Made by a program: the position numbers and the translations under genes. Shown here one piece after another: positions 1-7,060 of a stretch of DNA of 64,000 nucleotides (positions are counted from its first letter, which is position 1; each line of letters starts with the position of its first letter). Source of the stretch: Commensalibacter nepenthis (GTDB taxonomy: Bacteria; Pseudomonadota; Alphaproteobacteria; Acetobacterales; Acetobacteraceae); assembly GCF_029953305.1 (NCBI RefSeq), contig NZ_JASBAN010000002.1, positions 1 to 64,000 of the forward strand, in the 5' to 3' direction. Below the pieces are notes generated by a model that saw only the letters and a program-made list of their open reading frames with translations, had not been told where the DNA came from and did not search any database.

Positions 1-1
1 G

Positions 2-490
2 ATTGTTTCAACGATTATTGGTGCTGTGCTTGATGCTGTAAATCAGGATAATGCCAATGAACAAGCTGCTGCTAATGCTACTAAAAAGAAAGACCAAACC
101 TCAGTTAGTGGAGGAAGCTCAGGAGGAAATATTACCCCACCTGATGATAATGACGGAGATAAAGAACCTCAAAAAACAGAAAACCTTACTAAGGATGAAA
201 ATGGAAATCCAATTGGAACTAATAGCAAATATGCTGGCAAAGATAGTATAAGAACTTTACCTAAAGAAGCAGAGCAAAAAACTGTTGATCAGTGGTTGCA
301 AGGAGCAAAAAAAATAGATACACCTGAAAACTATGGACTATCGAAGGACGGAGGAAAGGGACAGTATTATGAAAGAGCAGATGGTGTAGAGTTTGGCATT
401 AGGAAAAGTAATAAAAATGGTACGACAATTGAAATTAAAAATAATAATGGGCAAAATATAGACCCAAATTTTAAAATTCATTTCAAATAG
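2..490 (+). CDS. C-terminal end of a CdiA-like / polymorphic toxin (5' end outside window)
   Basis: The frame is open from base 2 with no stop upstream, so this is the tail of a larger protein; the GTG at 26 is not a convincing start. The tail has a low-complexity linker (GGSSGG, then D/P/K-rich) followed by a compact C-terminal domain of about 80 residues ending in K/N-rich, beta-rich sequence (GVEFGIRKSNKNGTTIEI). A linker plus a small variable C-terminal domain just before a small unknown gene is the usual layout of CDI and polymorphic toxins. I do not recognise the toxin fold. The role as an effector tip is inferred from position and from the toxin fragments that follow. Confidence 0.6.
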   Translation: MVSTIIGAVLDAVNQDNANEQAAANATKKKDQTSVSGGSSGGNITPPDDNDGDKEPQKTENLTKDENGNPIGTNSKYAGKDSIRTLPKEAEQKTVDQWLQGAKKIDTPENYGLSKDGGKGQYYERADGVEFGIRKSNKNGTTIEIKNNNGQNIDPNFKIHFK

Positions 491-504
491 ATTAAGTGTT
501 CATT

Positions 505-1332
505 ATGAGAAAAAATATTATAATAAAACAACAATATAATGATAAGTTTATTAGTATAGAAGATTATATTAAAGGTATTCCAGATGAATTAGTAGTAGAT
601 GCTATAGGATTACGAGATATTATTCCTCATTTAAAACATGTATTTAATTTAACAGATGAAGAGAATTTATATTATATTCGTATGGCTTTGTACGAAATAT
701 ATGATCGAGGAGGGCGCCCTGTAATAGGGGCATCTATAATGGATGGGTTTTCTTATGTTGTATTGTTAGAGTATGGTTCTAGTAAAGAAGAGATTGCAGA
801 TAATGTGATTAAAGAATGGCAACAGAATGGATGTAAAGATCCTGTTTTAAATGAGCTTTGGTTTTATATTCCTGACGAATATTGTTTTGTCCCTGATTAT
901 ACTAAAAAAAGTAAAGAAGGTATTTTGATAAAGAAATGGATGGATGATTTTGTAAATAAATTACCTTTATCTGTTATTTCCTTATCTGATATCATTTCAA
1001 AATTAAAATTGCAATTTAATTTTTCTGAGTGTGAATGGCGATATTTTGCTTTTATGTTGATTAAACGAATTTATAATCGTGGATTAAGCCCTGTAGTTCG
1101 GTGTAAAAATCTTGAAAATAGTAAATATCAATGGATATTACAAAATCAATATGGTTGGGTAGATTATCATTATAGTAATATAGATCATTATCTAGGAATA
1201 TGGGTTAGTGGTAGTATTATATATCAATGGAACAAAAACAAATGTTTAGATCCAATATTTGGAGAATTGTATTTTTACCCTCTTGATGAAACTTGTTTGA
1301 TACCTTTTATTCCTAATAAAAAAACTAAGTAA
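505..1332 (+). CDS. putative immunity protein with two tandem copies of one domain
   Basis: The 275-aa product starts 15 bases after the upstream toxin-like tail; I prefer ATG 505 to GTG 496. It contains two copies of one unit. The first runs from about residue 20 to 135 (IPDELVVDAIGLRDIIPHLK ... IYDRGGRPVIG ... DPVLNELWFYIPDE). The second runs from about 150 to 272 (LPLSVISLSDIISKLK ... IYNRGLSPVVR ... DPIFGELYFYPLDE). Each unit ends in a D-P-x-x-x-E-L-x-F-Y motif. There is no signal peptide or membrane segment, so it should be cytoplasmic. Its place directly behind a toxin C-terminus suggests the cognate immunity protein. The family is not recognised; an unrelated accessory gene remains possible. 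Confidence 0.6.
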   Translation: MRKNIIIKQQYNDKFISIEDYIKGIPDELVVDAIGLRDIIPHLKHVFNLTDEENLYYIRMALYEIYDRGGRPVIGASIMDGFSYVVLLEYGSSKEEIADNVIKEWQQNGCKDPVLNELWFYIPDEYCFVPDYTKKSKEGILIKKWMDDFVNKLPLSVISLSDIISKLKLQFNFSECEWRYFAFMLIKRIYNRGLSPVVRCKNLENSKYQWILQNQYGWVDYHYSNIDHYLGIWVSGSIIYQWNKNKCLDPIFGELYFYPLDETCLIPFIPNKKTK

Positions 1333-1386
1333 TAAAGATATGAGAGATTTTTTAATAATTTTTAAAGGATTAATAATTACTATTAA

Positions 1387-2673
1387 AATAAATGGCTCAT
1401 TAAAAAACACAGCCAACTTGGCATGCAGCTCGTCGGCGAAGTCATGGGACAAGTGTCTGATGCGTTACATAATAGTGGTATCAATGGCTTTGACGAAACG
1501 AAACTATCCAACGATTGGGGACGCATCCTCCTCGAAGCCGCTGGCTCCGCCGCCGTGGCAGGCGTTACTGGCGGCAACGTCGGTGCCGCTACGGGAAGTG
1601 CAATCGCTGGGGATATTGTTACTGCCTCGACGGTTAATACGATAAAAGATTGGGCGATTGCGCAAAGCAATGGTAATCCTGATACGGCGAAGTTGTTAAC
1701 CAATGCGATTGAAAATGCTTTTGCGAGTATGGGCGGCGCTGCGGCAGGTGGAGCGATTGGAGGGGGAACTGGTGCTATAAATGGTGCCGGGATTTCTTCT
1801 AGTATTCAAGAATATAATATGGCGGCAGTGGATGATGCTATAGGAGCGGCAGCACTTGCGGGTGTGGCTATATGGGCTGTTGCGAATAATAAGGATGTTG
1901 GTCAGGCGTTAAGTGATGTCATCAGTTATGCTGGTAATGTTACGAGTAACGTTTATGGTTATTTTTTGGATAGCTCTGTAAATAATCAAGCCCAAGGAGT
2001 GGGACAGGCGTTAATGGGCATGGCTGTTATGGCTCAGGCAGCGCCAGAATTGTATAACCAACTTACACAATATGCAAGCCAATCTGCCGAACAATATGGT
2101 CAATATATTGATCTGATGAAACAAGTCGGAGCAACCATTTATGGCAGCATTACTATTGATCCAAATGCTGGTAAAGGGACAACGTTAACTACGCCAATTA
2201 CTGAGAATAATGGCACAACATTAACCACACCTATTACCGATCGAGATAAAAACTCAGGCACTATCGCTGATCCAATCCCTGATGAAAATAAAGGATGGAC
2301 AGAGGGCTTTACCGCTGATCCAGACGCTGGGAAAGGAACTATCTTTACTTCAACTGGTAATCCTCCTCCAAATCTTTCACCTGATGGTGCAGGAAGAAAT
2401 GGTGCATTAAGAGAAGCAAAACGATATGTTGGTATTCCAGTAACACAGCAACCTGAAAGTATAGGACCGAATATTAATAAACAAGGGAAAGTAGTTGGAG
2501 GTATGGATTATGTATATACTCCGACAGGGCAAGATAGTAAGTTTATAGCTGAAGATGGTAAAATACATATTAGAGATGATGCTGATGGTCATATGTATAT
2601 AGATGATCCAACGCAAGACCGTGGTTCTCATTTTAACACAGAAGATGGAGCACATTTTGATTATAAAAAGTAA
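1387..2673 (+). CDS. orphan CdiA C-terminal module with HNH/Endo VII-like toxin tip
   Basis: The module begins without a proper gene start, at the seam sequence SQLGMQLVGEVMG; the first ATG is 1423, giving 416 aa. An Ala/Gly-rich pretoxin region with hydrophobic stretches spans about residues 30-200. Two short repeats with TTLTTPIT follow (about 245-275). The tip has GRNGALREAKR, GIPVTQQPESI, a YTPTG segment and a His-rich end (DGHMYIDD, GSHFNTEDGAHF). That order resembles the HNH/Endo VII-type nuclease tips of Rhs and CDI toxins. It looks like a stored toxin cassette that could replace the active tip by recombination at the seam. Part of it (around 1500-1620) is visibly richer in G+C than its surroundings. 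Confidence 0.65.
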   Translation, partial: NKWLIKKHSQLGMQLVGEVMGQVSDALHNSGINGFDETKLSNDWGRILLEAAGSAAVAGVTGGNVGAATGSAIAGDIVTASTVNTIKDWAIAQSNGNPDTAKLLTNAIENAFASMGGAAAGGAIGGGTGAINGAGISSSIQEYNMAAVDDAIGAAALAGVAIWAVANNKDVGQALSDVISYAGNVTSNVYGYFLDSSVNNQAQGVGQALMGMAVMAQAAPELYNQLTQYASQSAEQYGQYIDLMKQVGATIYGSITIDPNAGKGTTLTTPITENNGTTLTTPITDRDKNSGTIADPIPDENKGWTEGFTADPDAGKGTIFTSTGNPPPNLSPDGAGRNGALREAKRYVGIPVTQQPESIGPNINKQGKVVGGMDYVYTPTGQDSKFIAEDGKIHIRDDADGHMYIDDPTQDRGSHFNTEDGAHFDYKK

Positions 2674-3238
2674 TGAGGCAGAAAATGAGTTGCCCTTTAA
2701 CCGTGTTTTTCTTGAAAAGAGCTTTAAACATTACCCTAGTGATCCGTGGGAGCCTGTTTCTACGGAAGCAGCTGAGTGGTTATATCGTGTCTGGCAAACA
2801 CATTTTAATAATAAAAAAAATTACTTTTTTTGGTCTCCATGCCCATTGGTTGATAATAAGATAAATAGATATAAACTTCACAAGAGAATAATTAATTATC
2901 ATAATTATACAGAGGATATGTTTATTTGTGTTGAAGGTGATAAAATTATAGATAACCAGATAATATATTGGAAAATCTTTGAGCTAAATCAAAAATGTTT
3001 ACCAATTATTATGAATAATTGTAAAGGTAATGGAGAAAGTAGTTCTATATTTTTTAGTGATAAAGAAAATTTAGAAAATTTTCCTTTAGAAGAATTGCTT
3101 TTAAAAAGGCATGATAAGGAATATCGAAAAATAAATAAAAAAACGGAAGTGGATCTCTATTTGGAGGCAGGCATGATTCCAATAAGATTATGGGGAACAA
3201 TGGATGACCCAGAATTATTTTGCCAAATTTTTGTGTAA
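2645..3238 (+). CDS. putative immunity protein for the orphan nuclease module
   Basis: The start chosen is ATG 2645, inside the last codons of the preceding toxin module in another frame. Such an overlap is common for toxin/immunity pairs. The ATG at 2603 in the same frame would add 14 residues. The product of about 197 aa is acidic and aromatic-rich, soluble, and without signal peptide or transmembrane segment. Features include TEAAEWLYRVWQTHF near the N-terminus and a C-terminal PIRLWGTMDDPELF. I do not recognise the family. The immunity role is inferred from overlap with the toxin tip. Confidence 0.6.
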   Translation: MEHILIIKSNEAENELPFNRVFLEKSFKHYPSDPWEPVSTEAAEWLYRVWQTHFNNKKNYFFWSPCPLVDNKINRYKLHKRIINYHNYTEDMFICVEGDKIIDNQIIYWKIFELNQKCLPIIMNNCKGNGESSSIFFSDKENLENFPLEELLLKRHDKEYRKINKKTEVDLYLEAGMIPIRLWGTMDDPELFCQIFV

Positions 3239-3242
3239 TTAA

Positions 3243-3410
3243 AATGATAGTAAAGATCATTACAGTATGGGTACTAATTATCGTTACTCCCCTGATAATA
3301 CGGGAAGTTATCATTGGTCTGGAAGCACAAGTGATTCAAGAAATCCATTAGATTTAAAAGATAATATTAAAGCAAAATTACGTAAACAAGAAGGGTGGAA
3401 AATTAAATGA
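3243..3410 (+). pseudogene. displaced toxin C-terminal fragment
   Basis: A 55-codon frame with no start opens right after a stop. It reads NDSKDHYSMGTNYRYSPDN ... GSYHWSGSTSDSRNPLDL ... KQEGWKIK and ends in TGA. The last codons overlap the start of the next gene in an ATGA arrangement. The layout is that of the last part of a CDI toxin tip whose upstream part was lost. It cannot be expressed alone. Confidence 0.55.
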
Positions 3411-3706
3411 TTATTGGGGATCCTTATCAAATTGCTATACAAGTAGAACAAATAGATATTTTATGTTCTCCTAGTGGAATGTTTAACTTTATTATCAATG
3501 ATATATTCATTCCTGGTAAAGGGGTAACTATAGATTTATATATGGTAATATCTTCATTGAAAGAAAGTCTGGAGGCTGGGCTTAAGGAAATAGATGGCGA
3601 TATCGGTGATATACCTATAGAACAAATAGATTTATCAGAAGGTGAATTTAAAAATTTAATATCATTAAATGAGGGTGTGTTGTATGATTATGGGTGCACT
3701 TTTTAG
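3407..3706 (+). CDS. small immunity protein, Imm42-like
   Basis: A 99-aa acidic protein whose ATG overlaps the TGA of the preceding toxin tail. The N-terminus MIIGDPYQIAIQVEQIDI and the following GMFNFIINDIFIPGK resemble Imm42-type immunity proteins (xxGDPYxxAI, FxFxINxxxxP); this assignment is from memory of the family pattern. It is probably a cytosolic antidote kept after its toxin was largely lost. The toxin partner in the window is only a 55-codon scrap. Confidence 0.6.
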   Translation: MIIGDPYQIAIQVEQIDILCSPSGMFNFIINDIFIPGKGVTIDLYMVISSLKESLEAGLKEIDGDIGDIPIEQIDLSEGEFKNLISLNEGVLYDYGCTF

Positions 3707-3880
3707 TTAGGATTTGATGGTAATGAAGAGCGCTTGATCTATACCGTAGATTATGCAAAGAGTTATGCTGAGACTCGTTATCCTAAAGGAACCGTGGAGA
3801 AACTGATTAGAGAATTACCGTTGGCAGAGGAATTAGCTATAGATAAAACTAACGGTATTATAATTACAAAAATAAAGTAA
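3707..3880 (+). pseudogene. C-terminal remnant of another small (immunity-like) gene
   Basis: An open frame without start reads GFDGNEERLIYTVDYAKSYA, then TRYPKGTVEKLIRELPLAEE, and ends TNGIIITKIK with TAA. The codon use looks like real coding sequence. The 5' part is missing; the frame begins directly after a TAG. The family is unknown. It lies in a series of broken toxin/immunity genes. Confidence 0.45.
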
Positions 3881-3918
3881 TCTGTTTATATAGCAATTTA
3901 TACTGCTTCTAGTTCTAA

Positions 3919-4233
3919 TTGGAGAAAAATAGTGGCATAAAGGCTGGATTTAGTTCCAGCAAATCCAAAAGTGAAACTTCGCAAAGCACTGTTGTTGGAT
4001 CCTCTGCCACGGCTGGGAATAATCTAAATATTGTTGCGCGTGGGGATAATGCGAATGATGCGCATAATGGGGATTTAACGGTCACTGCTGGTAATACTCA
4101 AGGCAGCTATACCAATGATGTGAATAGTGCTGATGGGCATTTAGAGAACAATTTTGATGCGAACCAACTGCAAAACAGCCAACTTGGCATGCAGCTGGTC
4201 GGCGAAGTCATGGGGCAAGTGTCTGACGCGTTA
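3919..4233 (+). pseudogene. CdiA/hemagglutinin-repeat fragment carrying seam copy 2
   Basis: The frame encodes GIKAGFSSSKSKSETSQSTV, AGNNLNIVARGDN and GDLTVTAGNTQGSY. This is typical late filamentous-hemagglutinin/CdiA repeat sequence. It is followed by NFDANQLQNSQLGMQLVGEV, the same seam found at 1411. Homology to the intact module stops after the codons for DAL (base 4233). The next bases instead match the flank of the recombinase gene at 6985. There is no proper start codon, so it is a fragment. Confidence 0.65.
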
Positions 4234-4463
4234 TACAGTCATCAGGTTTGTGATCGGTCAAGCTAGCTAATTGACCTAAATGCTTTCTGATCGCTTTTAA
4301 AGTTTATTTGGAAAAACTATATCTTGGTTTTTATTAATGATATATTTTCTTTATGCTTTGCCAATATTTTGCAGACATTAGAATAGCAATATCCTGTGGT
4401 TTGGCATATTTCTTTCAAAGTAAGTCCACGTTTTCTTAGCGAAATCACTTGTTGTTGTTTTTC
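4234..4463 (-). pseudogene. truncated 3' end of a serine recombinase (partial duplicate of 6985-7200)
   Basis: This stretch repeats the downstream flank and the last codons of the intact recombinase gene at 7061-7729, with scattered substitutions. Shared landmarks include the GGTCAAGCTAGCTAATTGA segment and the HTH-coding part. The copy is cut off by the inverted repeat of an IS6-like element at 4464, so most of the gene is missing. Confidence 0.7.
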
Positions 4464-5343
4464 GGTCTTGTCGCAAATATTGAATGGTGCTGTGATTAGC
4501 CATAAAGCTAGCTAATTTAGACGGGTATATTATTATTTAGACCGAATATGCTTTGAATGAGTTTTATTTGTTCGTTGATTGTCCATTTTCCTTTAAAACC
4601 CAGTCCTTTTTTAATCCAGAGAATGGCCTCATATCCTTTGAGTGTTTTTCTTGCTGTATGAAAAGATTGAAAACAGCCATTTCTTGGTATACCCCTCTTT
4701 AACCTGAAATGATCATTTTCTATTCCCTGTTGTAAGGATTTTTTTGTTTCATGAACGCAGTGATTGGGAAGGATATACTCATTCTTCATGGTCTGTATGG
4801 TTTTTGGAAACGGTAATGCTTTATCTGTTCCAATATGAGTGGGTGCAAATAGACCATCTTTTTTAAACGCCTTTCTAAAGAAACGTTGTGCTGCTTTTAT
4901 ATTTCTTTTAGCTGTTAACAAGAAATCAATCGCTGTGCCTTCTTTATCAATGGCTCTATATAGATACTTCCACTGACCTTTTACCTTGATATAGGTTTCA
5001 TCAATCCTCACCTCACCACAATGAGGTTTTCTATAGCTTCTTAATCGCTTTTCTAATAGTGGTGCATAGCGTAATACCCAACGGTTTAACGTGCTATGAT
5101 CAACGCTTACTCCACGCTCTAAAAACAATTCCTCAATATCTCGATAGCTAAGACAATAGCGTAAATACCAGTTTACCGCTTGGATAATCATCAACCCACT
5201 AAAGTGGCGACCTTTAAAATCATCCTTAGATCTTAATATAAGCTTGCTATAGATACCAATAGACATAAATCGTTCCTAAAATATAAATACTCACTCCATT
5301 TCTACATCATACTAAAATACATAATTAAATTTGCGACAAGACC
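4464..5343 (-). mobile_element. IS6-family-like element, copy A (880 bp)
   Basis: The element is bounded by the inverted repeat GGTCTTGTCGCAAAT at the left and its complement at the right. It carries one transposase gene. The flanking 8-mers (TGTTTTTC left, ATAGAAAC right) do not match, so this copy probably marks a deletion or recombination joint. Its left flank is a recombinase fragment and its right flank is a broken tnpB. Confidence 0.9.
4517..5266 (-). CDS. IS6-family transposase (copy A)
   Basis: The 249-aa DDE transposase matches the IS6/IS26 type in length and layout. It has an N-terminal helix-turn-helix region with LRYCLSYRDIEELFLERG and HSTLNRWVLRYAP. The catalytic core follows: VRIDETYIKVKGQWKYLYRA (first Asp), HIGTDKALPFPKTI (second Asp), and the Glu in LQQGIENDHFRLKRG. 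All three acidic residues are present, so it may be active. It differs at several positions from copies B and C. Confidence 0.92.
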   Translation of the reverse strand: MSIGIYSKLILRSKDDFKGRHFSGLMIIQAVNWYLRYCLSYRDIEELFLERGVSVDHSTLNRWVLRYAPLLEKRLRSYRKPHCGEVRIDETYIKVKGQWKYLYRAIDKEGTAIDFLLTAKRNIKAAQRFFRKAFKKDGLFAPTHIGTDKALPFPKTIQTMKNEYILPNHCVHETKKSLQQGIENDHFRLKRGIPRNGCFQSFHTARKTLKGYEAILWIKKGLGFKGKWTINEQIKLIQSIFGLNNNIPV

Positions 5344-5828
5344 ATAGAAACAAACCATTTGCCACACTTACAACTAATCGTAACGTTCTTAATGGTTCCA
5401 ATCACATCACGACTATTACGATATCTTACCCAACCAATCTTTGGTAAATAGATACGATTGTTATGCTGTTCTAATTTACACCCTTGAGGAAAACGAAAGC
5501 TTTCCTTTAATCCTTTTTTCTGAAACTTTGGAAAATCAGCTTGCTTACGAAAAAAGTTACGAAATGCACTTTCAAGGTCTTTTAAAGAATGTTGCAAAAC
5601 CTGACTGTGACAAGATTTTAACCATTCAAACTCTTGCTTCCATTTCGGCAACAAAACCGCAATCTTGGCATAGCTAAACTTAAAATCAGTATCAATCTTA
5701 CGTTGTTCCTCGTTATACGCCAAAGCCCTATTATAGACAAACCGAGAGCATCCACAAAACTGACGCATTTTGCGAATATCCGCACCATTTGGCATTAATT
5801 CATATTTAAAGGCTTTCTTTATACGCAT
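5344..5828 (-). pseudogene. tnpB: TnpB, N-terminal fragment only
   Basis: About 160 N-terminal residues of a TnpB remain: KAFKYELMPNG, the FCGCSRFVYNRAL segment, and HSLKDLESAFRNFF. All are typical of the TnpB N-terminal HTH domain. TnpB proteins are RNA-guided nucleases of about 370-400 aa. The RuvC catalytic domain and zinc finger are absent because IS copy A interrupts the gene. The last few codons before the stop lie within the IS end. It cannot be catalytically active. Confidence 0.85.
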
Positions 5829-5850
5829 GGTTGTATTATAGACTTGGTCT

Positions 5851-6273
5851 ATGAATAGTCAACAAGATATACGACATGGACGACATTGTGTATTTAATAT
5901 TCATATACACTTAGTCTTTGTTACAAAATACAGAAAAAACGTTTTTAATCAAATGATCCTTGATGATCTAAAAGGTATCTTTGAAAAAGTATGCCTTGAT
6001 TTCCAAGCAGAATTAATCGAGTTTAATGGCGAACATGACCACGTGCATTTACTCATTAATTACCCACCTAAAATCGCCATATCCAACCTTGTAAATAGTT
6101 TAAAAGGTGTTTCTAGTCGTATGATTAGAAAAAAATATGCAACCCACCTAAAACAAAAATTATGGGGTAATCATTTATGGTCACCGTCATATTTTGCTGG
6201 AAGTTGTGGTGGCGCTCCAATCTCAATTATTCGTCAATATATCGAACAGCAACAAAAATTAGATACTAACTAA
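5851..6273 (+). CDS. tnpA: IS200/IS605 Y1 transposase TnpA
   Basis: The 140-aa protein has the full Y1 HUH-endonuclease layout: HIHLVFVTKYR near the N-terminus, the HUH motif HDHVHLL, the KGVSSRMIRKKY segment, and the catalytic Tyr in IIRQYIEQQ. The length is normal for the family and no key residue is missing. It could still act on related ends elsewhere, but its own element lacks one end. Confidence 0.9.
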   Translation: MNSQQDIRHGRHCVFNIHIHLVFVTKYRKNVFNQMILDDLKGIFEKVCLDFQAELIEFNGEHDHVHLLINYPPKIAISNLVNSLKGVSSRMIRKKYATHLKQKLWGNHLWSPSYFAGSCGGAPISIIRQYIEQQQKLDTN

Positions 6274-6282
6274 GCCTTATAT

Positions 6283-6302
6283 CTCCGCCCTAAAGGACGG
6301 AG
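6283..6302. repeat. subterminal hairpin of the IS200/IS605-type element
   Basis: CTCCGCCC-TAAA-GGACGGAG forms a stem with one C/A mismatch and a four-base loop. Such imperfect palindromes near the tips are what Y1 transposases recognise on single-stranded DNA. Confidence 0.6.
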
Positions 6303-6309
6303 TTTTACG

Positions 6310-6375
6310 GCTATTCATGATAAAGATGGTTCGGCTTCAACAGCATGGCCAGTTTACGAAGGAGTGAAAAAATAA
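6310..6375 (+). pseudogene. last codons of a lost toxin tip
   Basis: After the IS200/IS605 end the frame reads AIHDKDGSASTAWPVYEGVK and ends in TAA. The stop overlaps the ATG of the next gene (TAATG). A toxin tail abutting an immunity gene fits the pattern of the other modules here. The rest of the toxin was replaced by IS insertions. Confidence 0.55.
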
Positions 6376-6856
6376 TGATTACAAGAAAAATATATTTTTT
6401 ATGGGGTAAATATAGATATTATCCATCAGGATATTCTTTTGGACAAAATATTGCAGATTTACCTAGTCAGGGTTTTGGTGCGTGTGCAATAGCTCATTGG
6501 TTATCATCAGAGATCGAACGCTCAGTGGATTTGGTAGATAATTGGATCAGTAAATTACAAGATTTAAATAAGAGTCAAAAATCAAATAGTTTTTACAATG
6601 GTGAATATTGGGAGTTACATGTTAAAAACCAATATGTTTTTATATGTAATGACTATCTTGATGAGCAAAAAGTTATAATGACTATAGAACAATTTTTATA
6701 CGTGTTAGAACAATACAAAATTTTTTTAAAAAAAAATATAAGGATCCCGAAAATCCTCCTCCCTCTATGGATGTAGAGTTTATTGCCGAAGGACAAAAAG
6801 CTATTGATTTATATTATGATTTACCCAACTCATGTGGTGTGCCTTACACTGATTAA
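6375..6856 (+). pseudogene. frameshifted immunity gene (A9 tract)
   Basis: The ATG overlaps the stop of a toxin tail. The first 120 or so codons give MITRKIYFLWGKYRYYPSGY, then ADLPSQGFGACAIAHWL and NGEYWELHVKN; this resembles small CdiI-type immunity proteins, but I cannot name the family. At a run of nine A (6728-6736) the current frame passes to a TAG at 6774. Adding one A would continue with KDPENPPPSMDVEFIAEGQK and LYYDLPNSCGVPYTD to TAA 6854. That would give about 160 aa with a plausible C-terminus. It is therefore either a broken gene or one dependent on slippage at the A tract. Confidence 0.65.
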
Positions 6857-6888
6857 ACAACCGTTATTCTGATTGCTTAGTTCGGAAC

Positions 6889-6984
6889 AAGTTTAACGCC
6901 GATAAACTTTCCAACCGACTACAAAACAGCCAACTCGGCATGCAGCTCGTCGGCGAAGTCATGGGGGAAATCTTGGATGCGTTA
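6889..6984 (+). pseudogene. CdiA fragment with seam copy 3
   Basis: This short frame encodes FNADKLSNRLQNSQLGMQLV followed by GEVMGEILDAL. It matches the seam of the orphan module and of the fragment at 3919. After the codons for DAL it leaves CdiA sequence at base 6984, the same position at which copy 2 breaks. It then continues as the recombinase flank. Confidence 0.65.
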
Positions 6985-7060
6985 TACAGTCATAAGGTTT
7001 GTGATCTATATTGCTATAGGTCAAGCTAGCTAATTGAGCTAAATAGCTTTCTGATTGCTT

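Larger units (their letters stand above)
5344..6308. mobile_element. truncated IS200/IS605-type element with divergent tnpB (cut) and tnpA
   Basis: tnpA and a broken tnpB are divergently arranged with only 22 bases between them, as in IS605-type elements. The tnpA-side end carries an imperfect hairpin (6283-6302) followed by TTTTAC, a plausible cleavage/target tetranucleotide context. Directly after it, the reading frame of a toxin tail resumes, which puts this end of the element near 6308. The other end, with the rest of tnpB and any guide RNA, was removed by IS copy A. Confidence 0.75.

Noticed and set aside
4464..5343. Target-site duplication around IS copies
   Set aside because: The 8-mers on the two sides of copies A, B, C and F were compared and do not match; D and E abut each other and were not treated as a simple insertion.
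5344..5828. A functional TnpB/omega-RNA system
   Set aside because: Only the N-terminal part of TnpB remains, and the element end that would hold the guide RNA is gone.
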